NCBI GenBank assembly: GCA_942159475.1
Contig: OW804096.1
Span: 40,175,744-40,239,743, forward strand
From: Sthenelais limicola
Lineage: Eukaryota > Annelida > Polychaeta > Phyllodocida > Sigalionidae
Reading direction: 5' to 3'
Length of the DNA stretch: 64,000 bases
How positions within the stretch are numbered: position 1 is the stretch's first letter; each line of letters opens with the position of its first letter. A program made the position numbers and the translations under genes. Under the pieces are notes generated by a model. The model was not told the origin of the DNA. It saw nothing but the letters and a program-made list of their open reading frames with translations, and did no database searches. Below, piece by piece: positions 32,700 through 41,805 of this stretch.

Positions 32700-34325
32700 A
32701 AATCATCACCAAAACCTCTCGTACGTAACACAAATTATCTTGTACATCATGCACCTACTTGCAAGCATTAAAATCGTCATAACTATCTTAATGAATATCA
32801 AAACCTTCTAATAATTAACAGAATTGTCTATCATACGTAATACTACATGAAGACACTCAACTTGCCGAGATTCATACACCTATACTCCTTTTGACCATCA
32901 GAAATAGGTCAACAATTTTTTTTTTTTCATAATCTCAAACTTTAACTTGCAAGGGAGGAACATCAAATATAGTAAAAATCAAATATAATGGCTAGTATGC
33001 AACCCTGAGTTAGTTGTCATTACATATTAGCACCATTTTGGTAACATAGACAACTTGTTCGAATGTTTCTAATACAATAAAGTAAATCTGTCTGATTATC
33101 TTGTATGTCTTGTGGACTCTCGTACATCCTGCACAGACAACCAAGCGTAAATGTTATCATTATAAAATGATCTCCTTAAAACCTAAAAACCTCAAAAGTT
33201 GCAAAAGAACATATGAAATGCTTGATCAGAAGCAAATGGGAACCTTCCCTCAAGTATTTTTTAGTTTTTTTTTAGTTTTTTTTTCCAAAACAGAAAATTT
33301 CCCCTTTTTTCAATTCTAAACATTAAAAATTTCAGAGATTACACATTGATGATCCCAGTATAATGGACGGAAAAGGACTGTGGAAGTCCTTAGATCAAAA
33401 ATCAATCATTTTCATCAAGCACTGATATGAATTTGTATGGTAGTGGGTTACCATACTGAAAACACTACTAAAAATCTTGTATGTACTGCCGGTTTCTTTC
33501 TGCTGCTTGGGCCAACCGAATCTTTCTCTGACTGTCAGTTTCATGCCTTCTGGCACCCTCTCGGAGGCGCTCTGCTTCCTTCTCATAATATACAGCAGCC
33601 CCCATCTCCTCTTTTTTCTTCTCACGATGATCCTTCTGGATCTGTGCATTTGTCTTTCGCAGCATCTTAACATGAAAAAAATAACAAGCATATATTAGAA
33701 CTCAGCATAGGGGACGAAAACCATTTTAAAATTAGTTTGGGGCCACAAAAATCTGAGAAACAGGCAAAAAGTGACGGGGTTGATTTAGCTAAAAATGAAG
33801 TTCTAAGAAGGAAAAAAATACTGGTGCCAAGTCATAACAGTTAATGAGGCGCATCTTGTGTGAAATTTTCACGAGTCTTAACATAAATATTTCTATATGA
33901 AAAAGGTGATAATAGAAAAAAACGTGATGTACGAGATAATCAATTAGGGCACTAAATCAAAATAAATCAGAGATAAACTTCTAACTGTGTCTGCTATCAA
34001 AAGACCTAGTCGAAACCTTTTCAACAAGACCAAGTATAAGCCTGTAGGACGATTTTTAACATTTCCATCACAAAAAACGTGAAATATCTTGTATGTAATG
34101 CGTAAAAGTCTCCTATGTAACTCTAACAACAGTATACAGCCAAATTACAGGTAAATAATTATAGAACTCTGGATTTACGTATCAGTCTGACACAATCGAA
34201 GGTAAACAAAGATTTGTGGACTGAAAAAGATCAGATAAAACCAGATTCTGCACTTGTTTTGTGTTTTTTCCCCCCAAAAAACAGTTGGTGGGATATACGA
34301 TACATACGAGATCTCATTAAACACC
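32700..34325. repeat. left subterminal repeat cluster (TCTCGTACATC-type)
   Basis: Copies or variants of tctcgtacatcctg / tcttgtatgt are at 32717, 32738, 33099, 33118, 33475 and 34087 on the + strand, with the complement at 33928 and 34311. The copy at 33118 (tctcgtacatcctgcacaga) is matched by 40544 in the right cluster (tctcgtacatccttgtgcaga). Confidence 0.75.
33468..33665 (-). CDS. N-terminal exon of transposase-like protein
   Basis: An acceptor with a long pyrimidine run (TTTTTTTCATGTTAAG) immediately precedes ATG at 33665. The exon reads MLRKTNAQIQKDHREKKKEE, then AAVYYEKEAERLREGARRHE and KIRLAQAAERNRQ. It matches in layout the exons at 21077-20924 plus the start of 20690 (basic module, YL/YY, ExxR repeats, ERNR). 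It lies within the 8.6-kb element, so this family is probably carried by that element type. The remainder of the gene is not present. Confidence 0.55.
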   Translation of the reverse strand: MLRKTNAQIQKDHREKKKEEMGAAVYYEKEAERLREGARRHETDSQRKIRLAQAAERNRQYIQDF

Positions 34326-34692
34326 CATTTAACATGGCCTCACACGCAAAATTTATAGTTTGAACATAGCGGTAAACAATTTGAACACTTTAGCTATCAA
34401 AATCATAAAAAATATGACGGATCATTTTTATTAGGAGTATTTATCAGTCAATACACATAAATAACATTGTAATACAGACATTTAAACATTGTTAATAAGC
34501 AGATAGTGTGTTGAGCAGGTAGGAAATAGCCTCAGTCTTAGTCTAGCTAAGTCTGGTAAATTGGTTATTACCTTTACAAATCTTGACCTTCTTCATGTAG
34601 CTGTAGATGAAAGAGACTATTATATCTAAAGAACTAGGAGATAGCTAAGATGATGGATGGGTTGATGAAAAATAGGAGCACATTTAGTACAA

Positions 34693-35160
34693 TTAAATAT
34701 ATAAGGATAACAAGCTTTCGGCCTTGGTTAGGGCCTTGAAACGGTCGTACAAGTCTATATTTCTGGTTTCAGGGTCTAAGTTGTTCCATAGTTTTGCAGT
34801 TTTTCTCTGTATGCAATTCAAGTCATAGTTTACTGTGTTGGGTTTTTGAGAAAGGAGTACGGGTCCATCCCATTGTCTTGTGTTTCTTCTCTCATTGTTC
34901 AAATATCTGTCCTTTTTGCTTCTCCTAAAGGCAAAATTCGAAATATGTGCTTTTCTTCTGTCTTCTAATTTGGGTACATTGGCCAGCCTGTGAATTAACA
35001 GGGTATCAGTGAGGATGGGAAGCTTTAAAGCCACCTTTATACATTTATTCTGAAGGATTTGGAGTGCATTCAATTCATTCACATTACAGCCACTATAGGT
35101 AATGTCTCCATAATCAAATAATGGTAAAATATGACTTTTGAAATTTTTAGTAAGACATAC
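34693..35160 (-). pseudogene. LINE ORF2 C-terminal region
   Basis: It continues the RT gene past its frameshift: SHILPLFDYGDITYSGCN, then NELNALQILQNKCIKVALKL and LIHRLANVPKLEDRR. This is the usual region after RT in Jockey/CR1-type LINEs ('ILPxxDYGxxVW...LQxxQNKxIR'). It ends with a stop at 34693. Confidence 0.8.
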
Positions 35161-35250
35161 TGAGGTACAAGCCTTGATATTCTTCTTAACAGATAAAGTT
35201 TATGACTTACAGACCTATGAGTTTGCTTAACTTGGGCAGAGAATTTTAAG

Positions 35251-36513
35251 TTAAGAGTCTAGAGTTATTCCCAGGTATTTATACTCTTCTACATTATCCA
35301 GCAGGATATTATTTACAGCAATATTAGGTTGGATATTTCCTACTCTTGATCTTTGTCCTCTAAGGTGCATACACTTTGTCTTGGTTACATTTAGAGTCAG
35401 CTTGTTACTTTGACACCAATTCCAAAAATTAACAGTATCTTCTTGGACTTTCTTATTGAGTTCAACAATATTTTTGTCATTACAATATATTACAGTATCA
35501 TCAGCGAATAACTTAATTTTACAATGTCTGAGACTATGTTCAGCATCATTTATATATATTAAAAATAGTAATGGGCCAAGTATAGAGCCTTGAGGTACGC
35601 CATAATTAATTTTCCTGACAGTGGAGGTAACATTATTGCAAATAGTAACTTGGGTCCTGTCTGATAAGTAATTTTCCAATAAGGACAGCAGATTACCTTT
35701 GATACCATATTTGTTCAGTTTAGACAGTAGAATATTGTGATTAACAGTGTCAAACGCCTTTTTCAGGTAAAAAAAACCCACTGCAATAGAAGTTTCTCCA
35801 TTATTCCTATCATTAAGTATATCATCAATAAGATCAGCTATAGTGTCTATGGTAGATTTCCCTTTTCTATAGCCATTTTGTTTTTCAGAAATGACATGAT
35901 TATTTTCAAAAAATGCTATTAGTCTGCTATGAATTAAAATTTCCATAAGTTTCGCCTGTAATGGTAATTGTGTGATGGGTCTATAGTTTGACATAATCGA
36001 TTGATCCCCACCCTTAGGTAGAGGAGTAACACTTCCATTTTTCCAAGATTGAGGTATACAGTTTGAGGAGAATACAAGATTAAAAATATGGCACAAGACA
36101 TTAGGTATTGTCATAAAGACATCTCTAAACACTAGAGATTTGATATGTTTTATATTACTAGACTTGTTCACATTTATTTCCCTGGCTATTTTTTTGATTT
36201 CTTCAGGAGAAGTGTTCACATTGTCTAGAGAGTTTGCGCATTCTAGGCCAATGAAATTCCATTGGGCATTAATGTTTTCAGCTAATGATTCACCAATTGA
36301 TGCAAAGAATTCATTAAACTTAGTGGCCACTTTAGTTACTGGTACAGGTACATTTGAGGTACTGTCTATAATATGTATTTCTTGATCTTTGTTTTTTGAT
36401 TTCTTGGGTAATAAATTATCTACTAGCTTCCAAAACTTCTTATCGTCATCTATACATTCATTACTTAATTTAGTTAAATATTTTCTCTTAGCTCTTCTAC
36501 ACAGTCTGGTCAA
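35251..36513 (-). CDS. LINE reverse transcriptase
   Basis: A 420-residue open frame in a -1/+1 relation to the endonuclease frame, which it overlaps by four bases (36510-36513). Motifs appear in order: IPQSWKNGSVTPLPKGGD, SNYRPITQLP, EKQNGYRKGKSTIDTI, LKKAFDTVNHNILLSKL, YGVPQGSILGPLLFLIYIND, the catalytic KLFADDTVIYC, and LTLNVTKTKCMHL plus EYKYLGITLDS. The first catalytic Asp block reads FYLKKAFD where most have DLxKAFD, so one Asp is replaced by Tyr. The final catalytic pair is intact. Confidence 0.92.
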   Translation of the reverse strand: MTRLCRRAKRKYLTKLSNECIDDDKKFWKLVDNLLPKKSKNKDQEIHIIDSTSNVPVPVTKVATKFNEFFASIGESLAENINAQWNFIGLECANSLDNVNTSPEEIKKIAREINVNKSSNIKHIKSLVFRDVFMTIPNVLCHIFNLVFSSNCIPQSWKNGSVTPLPKGGDQSIMSNYRPITQLPLQAKLMEILIHSRLIAFFENNHVISEKQNGYRKGKSTIDTIADLIDDILNDRNNGETSIAVGFFYLKKAFDTVNHNILLSKLNKYGIKGNLLSLLENYLSDRTQVTICNNVTSTVRKINYGVPQGSILGPLLFLIYINDAEHSLRHCKIKLFADDTVIYCNDKNIVELNKKVQEDTVNFWNWCQSNKLTLNVTKTKCMHLRGQRSRVGNIQPNIAVNNILLDNVEEYKYLGITLDS

Positions 36514-37574
36514 ATTATTTCTAGCTTTTTATCTTCACGCTTTCTAGATTTTTTGGCTTTCATTAGGGCTTTGTCTTTATCTCTAATCATTATCAATAGG
36601 TCATCAGTTAGCCATTTCTCTCTTGGAGGAGTAATGTTTCTCTGAACAATAGGACATGTGTTGTCTAAGATATCACCTAACATCAATAAAAGTTTTTCCC
36701 ATGCTTGTTGTGGGTCATTCATTTCAGTTATACAGTTCCAATTTAAGTATTTAACAGCAGCAATAAAATCATGTGAGCTATGATTCTTGTAATTTCTATA
36801 CTCAACAACTCTACAGCTTTTCTTCTTTAGTTTTTGGTTTTTGAGAGTAACAAAAGTCATAAGATGGTCAGCTACCCAGATATCTATAACACCACTTGAA
36901 CTTACATAGTCCTCTTTACTTAAAATAAGGTCAATACAGGATTCAGAGATATGGTCTTTGTCCCTTCTTATGTCAAAGCGTGTAGTTTCTTTTATAAGCT
37001 GAGTTAGTCCAAATTCATGAGCAATATCAGTGAGAGATGTTACATGCCTACATTCGTTATCAAACATGTTTATATTAAAGTCCCCAGCTACAACAATATC
37101 ACAGCTGTTATAATTTAGTATTTGAGATGATAATGTATTTTGTAGTTCTTGTAGGAATAAGTTAGAGTCTCCATCCGGTGGTTTGTAATTTCCTATTAAA
37201 TGTAAATTTCTCTTATTTTCAAATAAAATAGTACAGCACATTAACTCAATGTTTGGATTTGATTTAAACATATTTTCTTGTATTTTAAAAGTTAGACCAT
37301 TTTTTATGTAGCATCCTACACCTCCACCTCCCTTGATGGTACCATCATCATGTAACACTGCTCTGTCATTACGAATAATGTTGTTGTATCCCTGTATTTC
37401 AAAATCAATTGACCTGTCATAAGATGTTAAGAAAGTTTCTGTACATATTACAATTTCTGGGTTAAACTGAGAGATCCCATTTTTAAGATTAAATAGATTA
37501 GTTTTGAGCCCTCTAACATTGATACTTATAATACTGAAACCATCCTTATCAAAACCATGCTGGTCACCCATCAA
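36510..37574 (-). CDS. LINE apurinic-like endonuclease
   Basis: A 354-residue frame. It has the exonuclease-endonuclease-phosphatase fold blocks SIISINVRGLKTN, EIVICTETFLT, GGGGVGCYIKNGL, LHLIGNYKPPDGDSN, IVVAGDFNINMFDN and SCIDLILS, and then WVADHLMTFV, where the usual SDH has become ADH. It nicks the target DNA to prime reverse transcription. After the domain comes the basic linker (REKWLTDDLLIMIRDKDKAL) that leads into RT. It starts 105 bases after the end of the SGNH-like frame. Confidence 0.9.
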   Translation of the reverse strand: MMGDQHGFDKDGFSIISINVRGLKTNLFNLKNGISQFNPEIVICTETFLTSYDRSIDFEIQGYNNIIRNDRAVLHDDGTIKGGGGVGCYIKNGLTFKIQENMFKSNPNIELMCCTILFENKRNLHLIGNYKPPDGDSNLFLQELQNTLSSQILNYNSCDIVVAGDFNINMFDNECRHVTSLTDIAHEFGLTQLIKETTRFDIRRDKDHISESCIDLILSKEDYVSSSGVIDIWVADHLMTFVTLKNQKLKKKSCRVVEYRNYKNHSSHDFIAAVKYLNWNCITEMNDPQQAWEKLLLMLGDILDNTCPIVQRNITPPREKWLTDDLLIMIRDKDKALMKAKKSRKREDKKLEII

Positions 37575-37678
37575 TGATAGTGTTGAATTGAATCACTTTG
37601 TGTGAACTCCCATAATAATGAGGGTGATGGAGATATATTATCTCTAGTTAGTTATATCTAGTTAACTTAAGACATTGA

Positions 37679-38310
37679 TTAGACGGTGTCAGGTTGCTTT
37701 AGACCTTCAATAATATCAGTAAAATAGCTATTTTCCATGAAGTTTAAGATGTTTGCCTCCAGATTTCTCCAAAGAGTACAACTTTGCTTATCGATCAAGT
37801 CGTCACATTGATGGATTCCATCTTCAAGTAAGCTGTAGTTGTGTTTTATAGATCGACCATTCGTCATGTGGTTATATCTTGTGATCCAGGGAGTTGTGAC
37901 ATTATTTTCCTGATTAATTTGCTGTATATACCTGTTTATTTCAATGATGGCCTCATTTAAAATCTGTTGTTTATCATTGCCTAGGTTCAAGCAAAACTTC
38001 CCAGATCAGCTACTATGATCGGGCATATGATTATCGGTGAATTTTGATGATGACTTCTCAAGCGATCAGTGTTTGTTGCTATTTCTGTCTTCATATGAGA
38101 TAAGAGTGATTCAGTCGTAGACCATGAGAAGGTGAAAACATTCTTTCCTTGCCCTTTTCTTCTCTTTGTAGTAATGTCGCAGATACCTGCCATTGTACCA
38201 AGATGTGTCCGAATAGGGTTTAGTTCAGACTTTAGTTTCCTTCCACGTGAGTCTGTGAATAGGTTTGCGGTGATTTGAGATCCATATGTCGGCGAGAAAT
38301 CCATATCCAC
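37679..38310 (-). CDS. SGNH-hydrolase (esterase)-like ORF, split by a frameshift
   Basis: The first frame (38310-37987) starts MDMDFSPTYGSQITANLFTD and carries SRGRKLKSEL. The second frame (37990-37679), overlapping by four bases, carries TPWITRYN and LLEDGIHQCDDLIDKQ. This fits the SGNH pattern of a nucleophile Ser in 'DSxG/R' near the start and a catalytic Asp-His in 'DGxH' near the end. Some CR1-type LINEs carry an esterase domain in ORF1, so the role may be similar. A one-base shift would join the halves. Assignment rests on short motifs. Confidence 0.55.
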
Positions 38311-38333
38311 CTCTTGTTTACATTTGTTTGAGA

Positions 38334-39528
38334 CTATCGAAGGACGGCCCTGACCTCCTCAAGCTTCCACCCGAGTATGTTTCGGAAGCCTTCGGTAATT
38401 CCCGTAACCTCCTTTGCCTTTCGGATATCCTTACCGACTCCCCATTTTTTGTTATCTGTACACTCATACAGGTGTTTATTACCTGTGGAGACAAGATAGT
38501 CCCGATGCTTCGTATTTTGGTCGAACTTAGCCATCAAGACCCTTAACATCACATCATCTTCTCTTGCCAACCACTCAACATTATCATTCGGGAAATTCCG
38601 GGCGAGGTATTTACAGCGCCTCGGGTCCTTCTCGTTTGTTATGGTCAGAGCCAGATCTGGGTCACCGAAGTGAATGGCCTTCTCCGCCTGGAACATGGCC
38701 TCCGCACTTTTATAGACATATCCAGTGTCTGTATCTACGATTCGGCAAGGGCTAAAGTTGGAAAGATATGCCCTCTCCCCCTTGAAGCCTATACCATCGT
38801 CTCCAGTGGTTTCAATAGCCGTAGCATTGAGACTTACGTCGGCAGGAAGGCGATCCCATTCACCCCATTTAATTTTTCTATCATTGATAGTTAACATGAG
38901 GCCCCGGACTTGGGTCGTTCTATAACCACCTAATTTTTTCATCACATATGCTAGCCCTCGTAGATCACCCTGCTTCTTCCTGTCGTTGATCGATAGGTCA
39001 TCATTCAGGAATACGCCATTGAAGCCTACTTTCAGCTTTTGGGCATTTTTTAACATGGCTGCCTTCTGTTCGACGTTCCTCAAGTGGATCATGAGATTCC
39101 TTGCCTTTTGTGGACGTTTCTGGCCTAGCCTGAAGGCGCGAAGAGTATCCCTAGCTGTGAAATTAACTCCGAGGTGAGTCAACAAGTCATTTATTTTTAC
39201 TTGCAGATCCTCGTTGTTTTCCTCTGCCAGGCCCGTGACAACCACATTGAGTGATCGTTTAAGCCTGTCAGCGTTGTCAACCCGATCCGCAATGGCTGTC
39301 AGCTCTCTCTTCCCGATCAGACCTCGCCTCCAACTGCCGTACTCGATTCCTAAACTTGGTGTTGTCTTTTCGTTCTTGATCTAACGCCTTTCTCAGATAG
39401 TTTAGTTCATTGCTGTTATTCCTTACTAGATTGTCAAGGAACATCAACTTTTTCCTAAGCAACTCCGAGCGAGCCTTCTCTGTTTTGGCACCAGCCGGCC
39501 ACTCATCTAACCCCAGTAGGTCGGCCAT
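38334..39528 (-). CDS. LINE ORF1: coiled coil + RNA-binding domain + NADAR domain
   Basis: It starts MADLLGLDEWPAGAKTEKAR at 39528 with a helical segment (LRKALDQERKDNTKFRNRV), then a one-base frameshift near 39300. The frame then reads LKRSLNVVVTGLAEENNEDL, LRAFRLGQKRPQKARNLMIH and MLKNAQKLK, which is the RRM-like domain of L1-type ORF1 proteins. The last 150 residues are a NADAR (YbiA/RibX) domain: AYLSNFSPCRI, YKSAEAMFQAEKAIHFGD, CKYLARNF, EWLAREDDVMLRVLMAKFDQ, KKWGVGKD and ILGWKLEEVRAVLR. The E of SAExxFQAxK and the WGxG are kept. NADAR enzymes act on N-glycosidic bonds of ribosyl or ADP-ribosyl substrates. Confidence 0.88.
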
Positions 39529-39600
39529 GTTTGGTTCACAAAAACATTTCCGGTTTTTATGGCGTAAATCTCCGGGATAGAAAGATAAACTAATGTTCAA

Positions 39601-40764
39601 CGACTGGTAGAACTATTTATACGTCTGACAGACTCGATATGCGAGCGGTAATCCAGCTGGTGCTTTAATTCAGTGAGTTATAAGGTGGAGCGTGATGCAA
39701 CTACATGTGTATAGTTTTTGAGGTGCAAATTGTGATGAATTGTACATCTTGCTAAAGTTAGGAGAAATGATCCTGGGCCAAAACTCTCGTTTGTCCTGCA
39801 AAGATCGGCCCGAGTGAAAGTTATATTCAACGTATTCTTTGTTACAATGAAAATCACACCTGCAGACTATAAACAACATGGCCACACGCGCTCCCCTACC
39901 ACTTCGCTACGAAAATAAACCCCGGTTTTGCCGTTTTATCCATGTAATCGGGCATAATAAACCTCCACACAGAACCTTGACATGATCAACTTCGAAAATC
40001 TAAGATAGTTTCATGTTTGGTATAATGTGAATATAACTATTTATGTAAAAAAAAACCGTAAGAATTACGGCCGTTGCGAACTTACCTTGCTACTTCCAAA
40101 GCGTCACTGAAGGTGGCAGTGTTGTAGTTCCGGTGTAACAGGTAATAGCGTCATGAAAAAAAGGCAAAAGAGTCCCGCGCTCTCGTACGTAACCCGATCG
40201 TTATGTACGTCCTGTGTCTACATTTGCATTCGTTTGGGTATGTTCCCATGATAGAAGACTTCCGATTTTTTTACACATTAAAGCTATATACATTGACATA
40301 CTGGTCAGTTAATATGATGATATTTCTGGCATTTCCCTTTAAGATTTGAAAGGAATTGTTTTTGTTACATACAAGATGTCAGTTAGTATAATTTTGATTC
40401 AAGTGATCCAGCTCTGTCAATTTTAGGATCAAGTATTTAATATTTCTCATGATAAACTCATCTTAGTGGAGGTTCGAAAAAATGTTTTCCTTAGATTTCT
40501 ACATCAATTACAAATGGCCAGTATACACACTTTTTACATAATATCTCGTACATCCTTGTGCAGACATGGATTTTGATTTCATCATTTTTTGACAGAACCA
40601 ATAATCAGAATTCCTTCAAAATTACTGAGGTATCAAGGGAGACCCTATTCTTGCATACGAAGTAGTAAAAATGAGTCCCTGTTCCTGTATATCATTGTAA
40701 TTTGATCATATAATAACGAATACCACTGATGCCAAAATGTGGCCATTTTTGGGCGATTTGACCC
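39601..40764. other. right part of the 8.6-kb element, with subterminal repeats
   Basis: No coding exon is supported. Variants of tctcgtacgtaa / tctcgtacatcc lie at 40191, 40368 (inverse) and 40544, and the terminal inverted repeat ends at 40764. The part up to about 39990 may be LINE 5' untranslated sequence. Confidence 0.5.
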
Positions 40765-40771
40765 ACCTTAC

Positions 40772-41017
40772 GAGTAATAGTCTGTCATAAGCAACTTCGA
40801 CTTTTTGCATCTTTCGGCCGTCTTGGCTTTTTTGCACCCGTCACAAACCACCTTTCTTAGCCTTCACTACCTGGCCGACCATATAGGTGTCATCCAGTCC
40901 ACCAATATCGATGAAATCACCGAGAGTCACCATGGTCGTGTCATCGCGCATGGCAAACATCCAAGCTTCAGGGAAATTCCCTCTCAACACTAATGTGCCA
41001 ACATGGCTGGCCATTTC
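40772..41017 (-). pseudogene. exon of unrecognised protein with Cys motif, frameshifted; interrupted downstream by the 8.6-kb element
   Basis: The acceptor GGCTTGCAG opens EMASHVGTLVLRGNFPEAWM, FAMRDDTTMVTLGDF and DDTYMVGQVVKAKK, followed by a stop. In a +1 frame the sequence continues VCDGCKKAKTAERCKKSKL, then LMTDYYS, and meets the donor CTC|GTAAGG at 40770-40771, so one base was gained or lost near 40860. The CxxC...C pattern could bind zinc. The target duplication of the 8.6-kb element covers intron positions +4 to +7, and the natural next exons may be at 31527 and 30333. Confidence 0.5.
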
Positions 41018-41496
41018 CTGCAAGCCAAAACAAACCCATTAAATTAACAAGAAATTCATATGATGACAAAATGACAATGAAAGGCGATTGTGCCTCGTGC
41101 CACCCACAAAACACGAGAAATAAGTAGAGAAGCAGTAATAGCCGTGTTACTCTTAAGTTTCGTACTCGGCGTGCTACGTGTATGTACAACAGTCACAGCA
41201 TTACTATTAAGGCAAGCATGGAAAAATTGATAGTCGTGACTTAAGTTTAATAGGTTCTATTGATATTGGCGATGACAGTTCTGCCACATTTGGTTAACAG
41301 GACGATCTGAGTCCTACTTCTATGGTCATAACAAATGCACATGGCGTGCAGTTAAATGTAAAGACGAGATTGTGCGAGTCAATGGACATTAATGTGAATC
41401 AGCCGGGTAATAATCGCAAGTAAATGTTACTGTCACTACCGATATTTAAGCCCAGTATTCAATATGAATTTGTATGGGAGAATATATTTTCAGTTT
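41018..41496. other. non-coding stretch
   Basis: Upstream flank of the exon at 40772-41017. No further exon or repeat is recognised. Confidence 0.35.
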
Positions 41497-41805
41497 AGTG
41501 TCTGACCAATTAGTTATCCGATAGTACAGTGGTGGCACAATCGTGTCACGCTTGTGCTCCTCCTTTGCCCATCTAATGGCACTTCCCCGATTAAAACAAT
41601 GAACAGCAGTGACAATACTAGTCGATTGTGGAATAAAGGAATAGCAGAATAATAATTAGTGTCTGACAAATTAGTTATCCGATAGTACAGTTGTGCCACA
41701 CTTGTGCTCCTCCTTTGCCCATCTGATGGCATTTCCCCGATTAAAAACAATGAACAGCAAAGTGACAATAGTACTCCAATGTGGAATAAAGGAATAGCAT
41801 ACCTA
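41497..41805. repeat. tandem duplication, about 161-bp unit
   Basis: The unit agtgtctgacMaattagtta starts at 41497 and 41658. The copies share cgcttgtgctcctcctttgc-type and gtggaataaaggaatagca blocks with scattered differences and small deletions. Confidence 0.8.

Larger units (their letters stand above)
34690..39600 (-). mobile_element. LINE (CR1/Jockey-like) with NADAR and SGNH-like ORFs
   Basis: About 4.9 kb of a non-LTR retrotransposon in - orientation. The order is ORF1 (coiled coil, RNA-binding domain, NADAR), an SGNH-hydrolase-like ORF in two overlapping frames, endonuclease, reverse transcriptase and the C-terminal tail. Only a few frameshifts break it: near 39300, 37988, 36512 and 35250. 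The exact ends and target duplication were not resolved. It lies inside the 8.6-kb transposon, so it inserted later. Confidence 0.85.
32171..40764. mobile_element. 8.6-kb DNA transposon with terminal inverted repeats and ACCT target duplication
   Basis: The ends are 27-bp inverted repeats with one mismatch, gggtcaaatcgcccaaaa at 32171 and its complement ending at 40764, each continuing into tggccaca. Both are flanked by acct (32167-32170 and 40765-40768). Subterminal copies of tctYgtaYRtMMtg occur inside the left end (32717, 32738, 33099, 33118, 33475, 33928, 34087, 34311) and the right end (40191, 40368, 40544). A CR1/Jockey-like LINE is nested within it, and it holds one exon of a transposase-like gene. 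Superfamily not determined; a 4-bp target site fits several. Confidence 0.8.
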
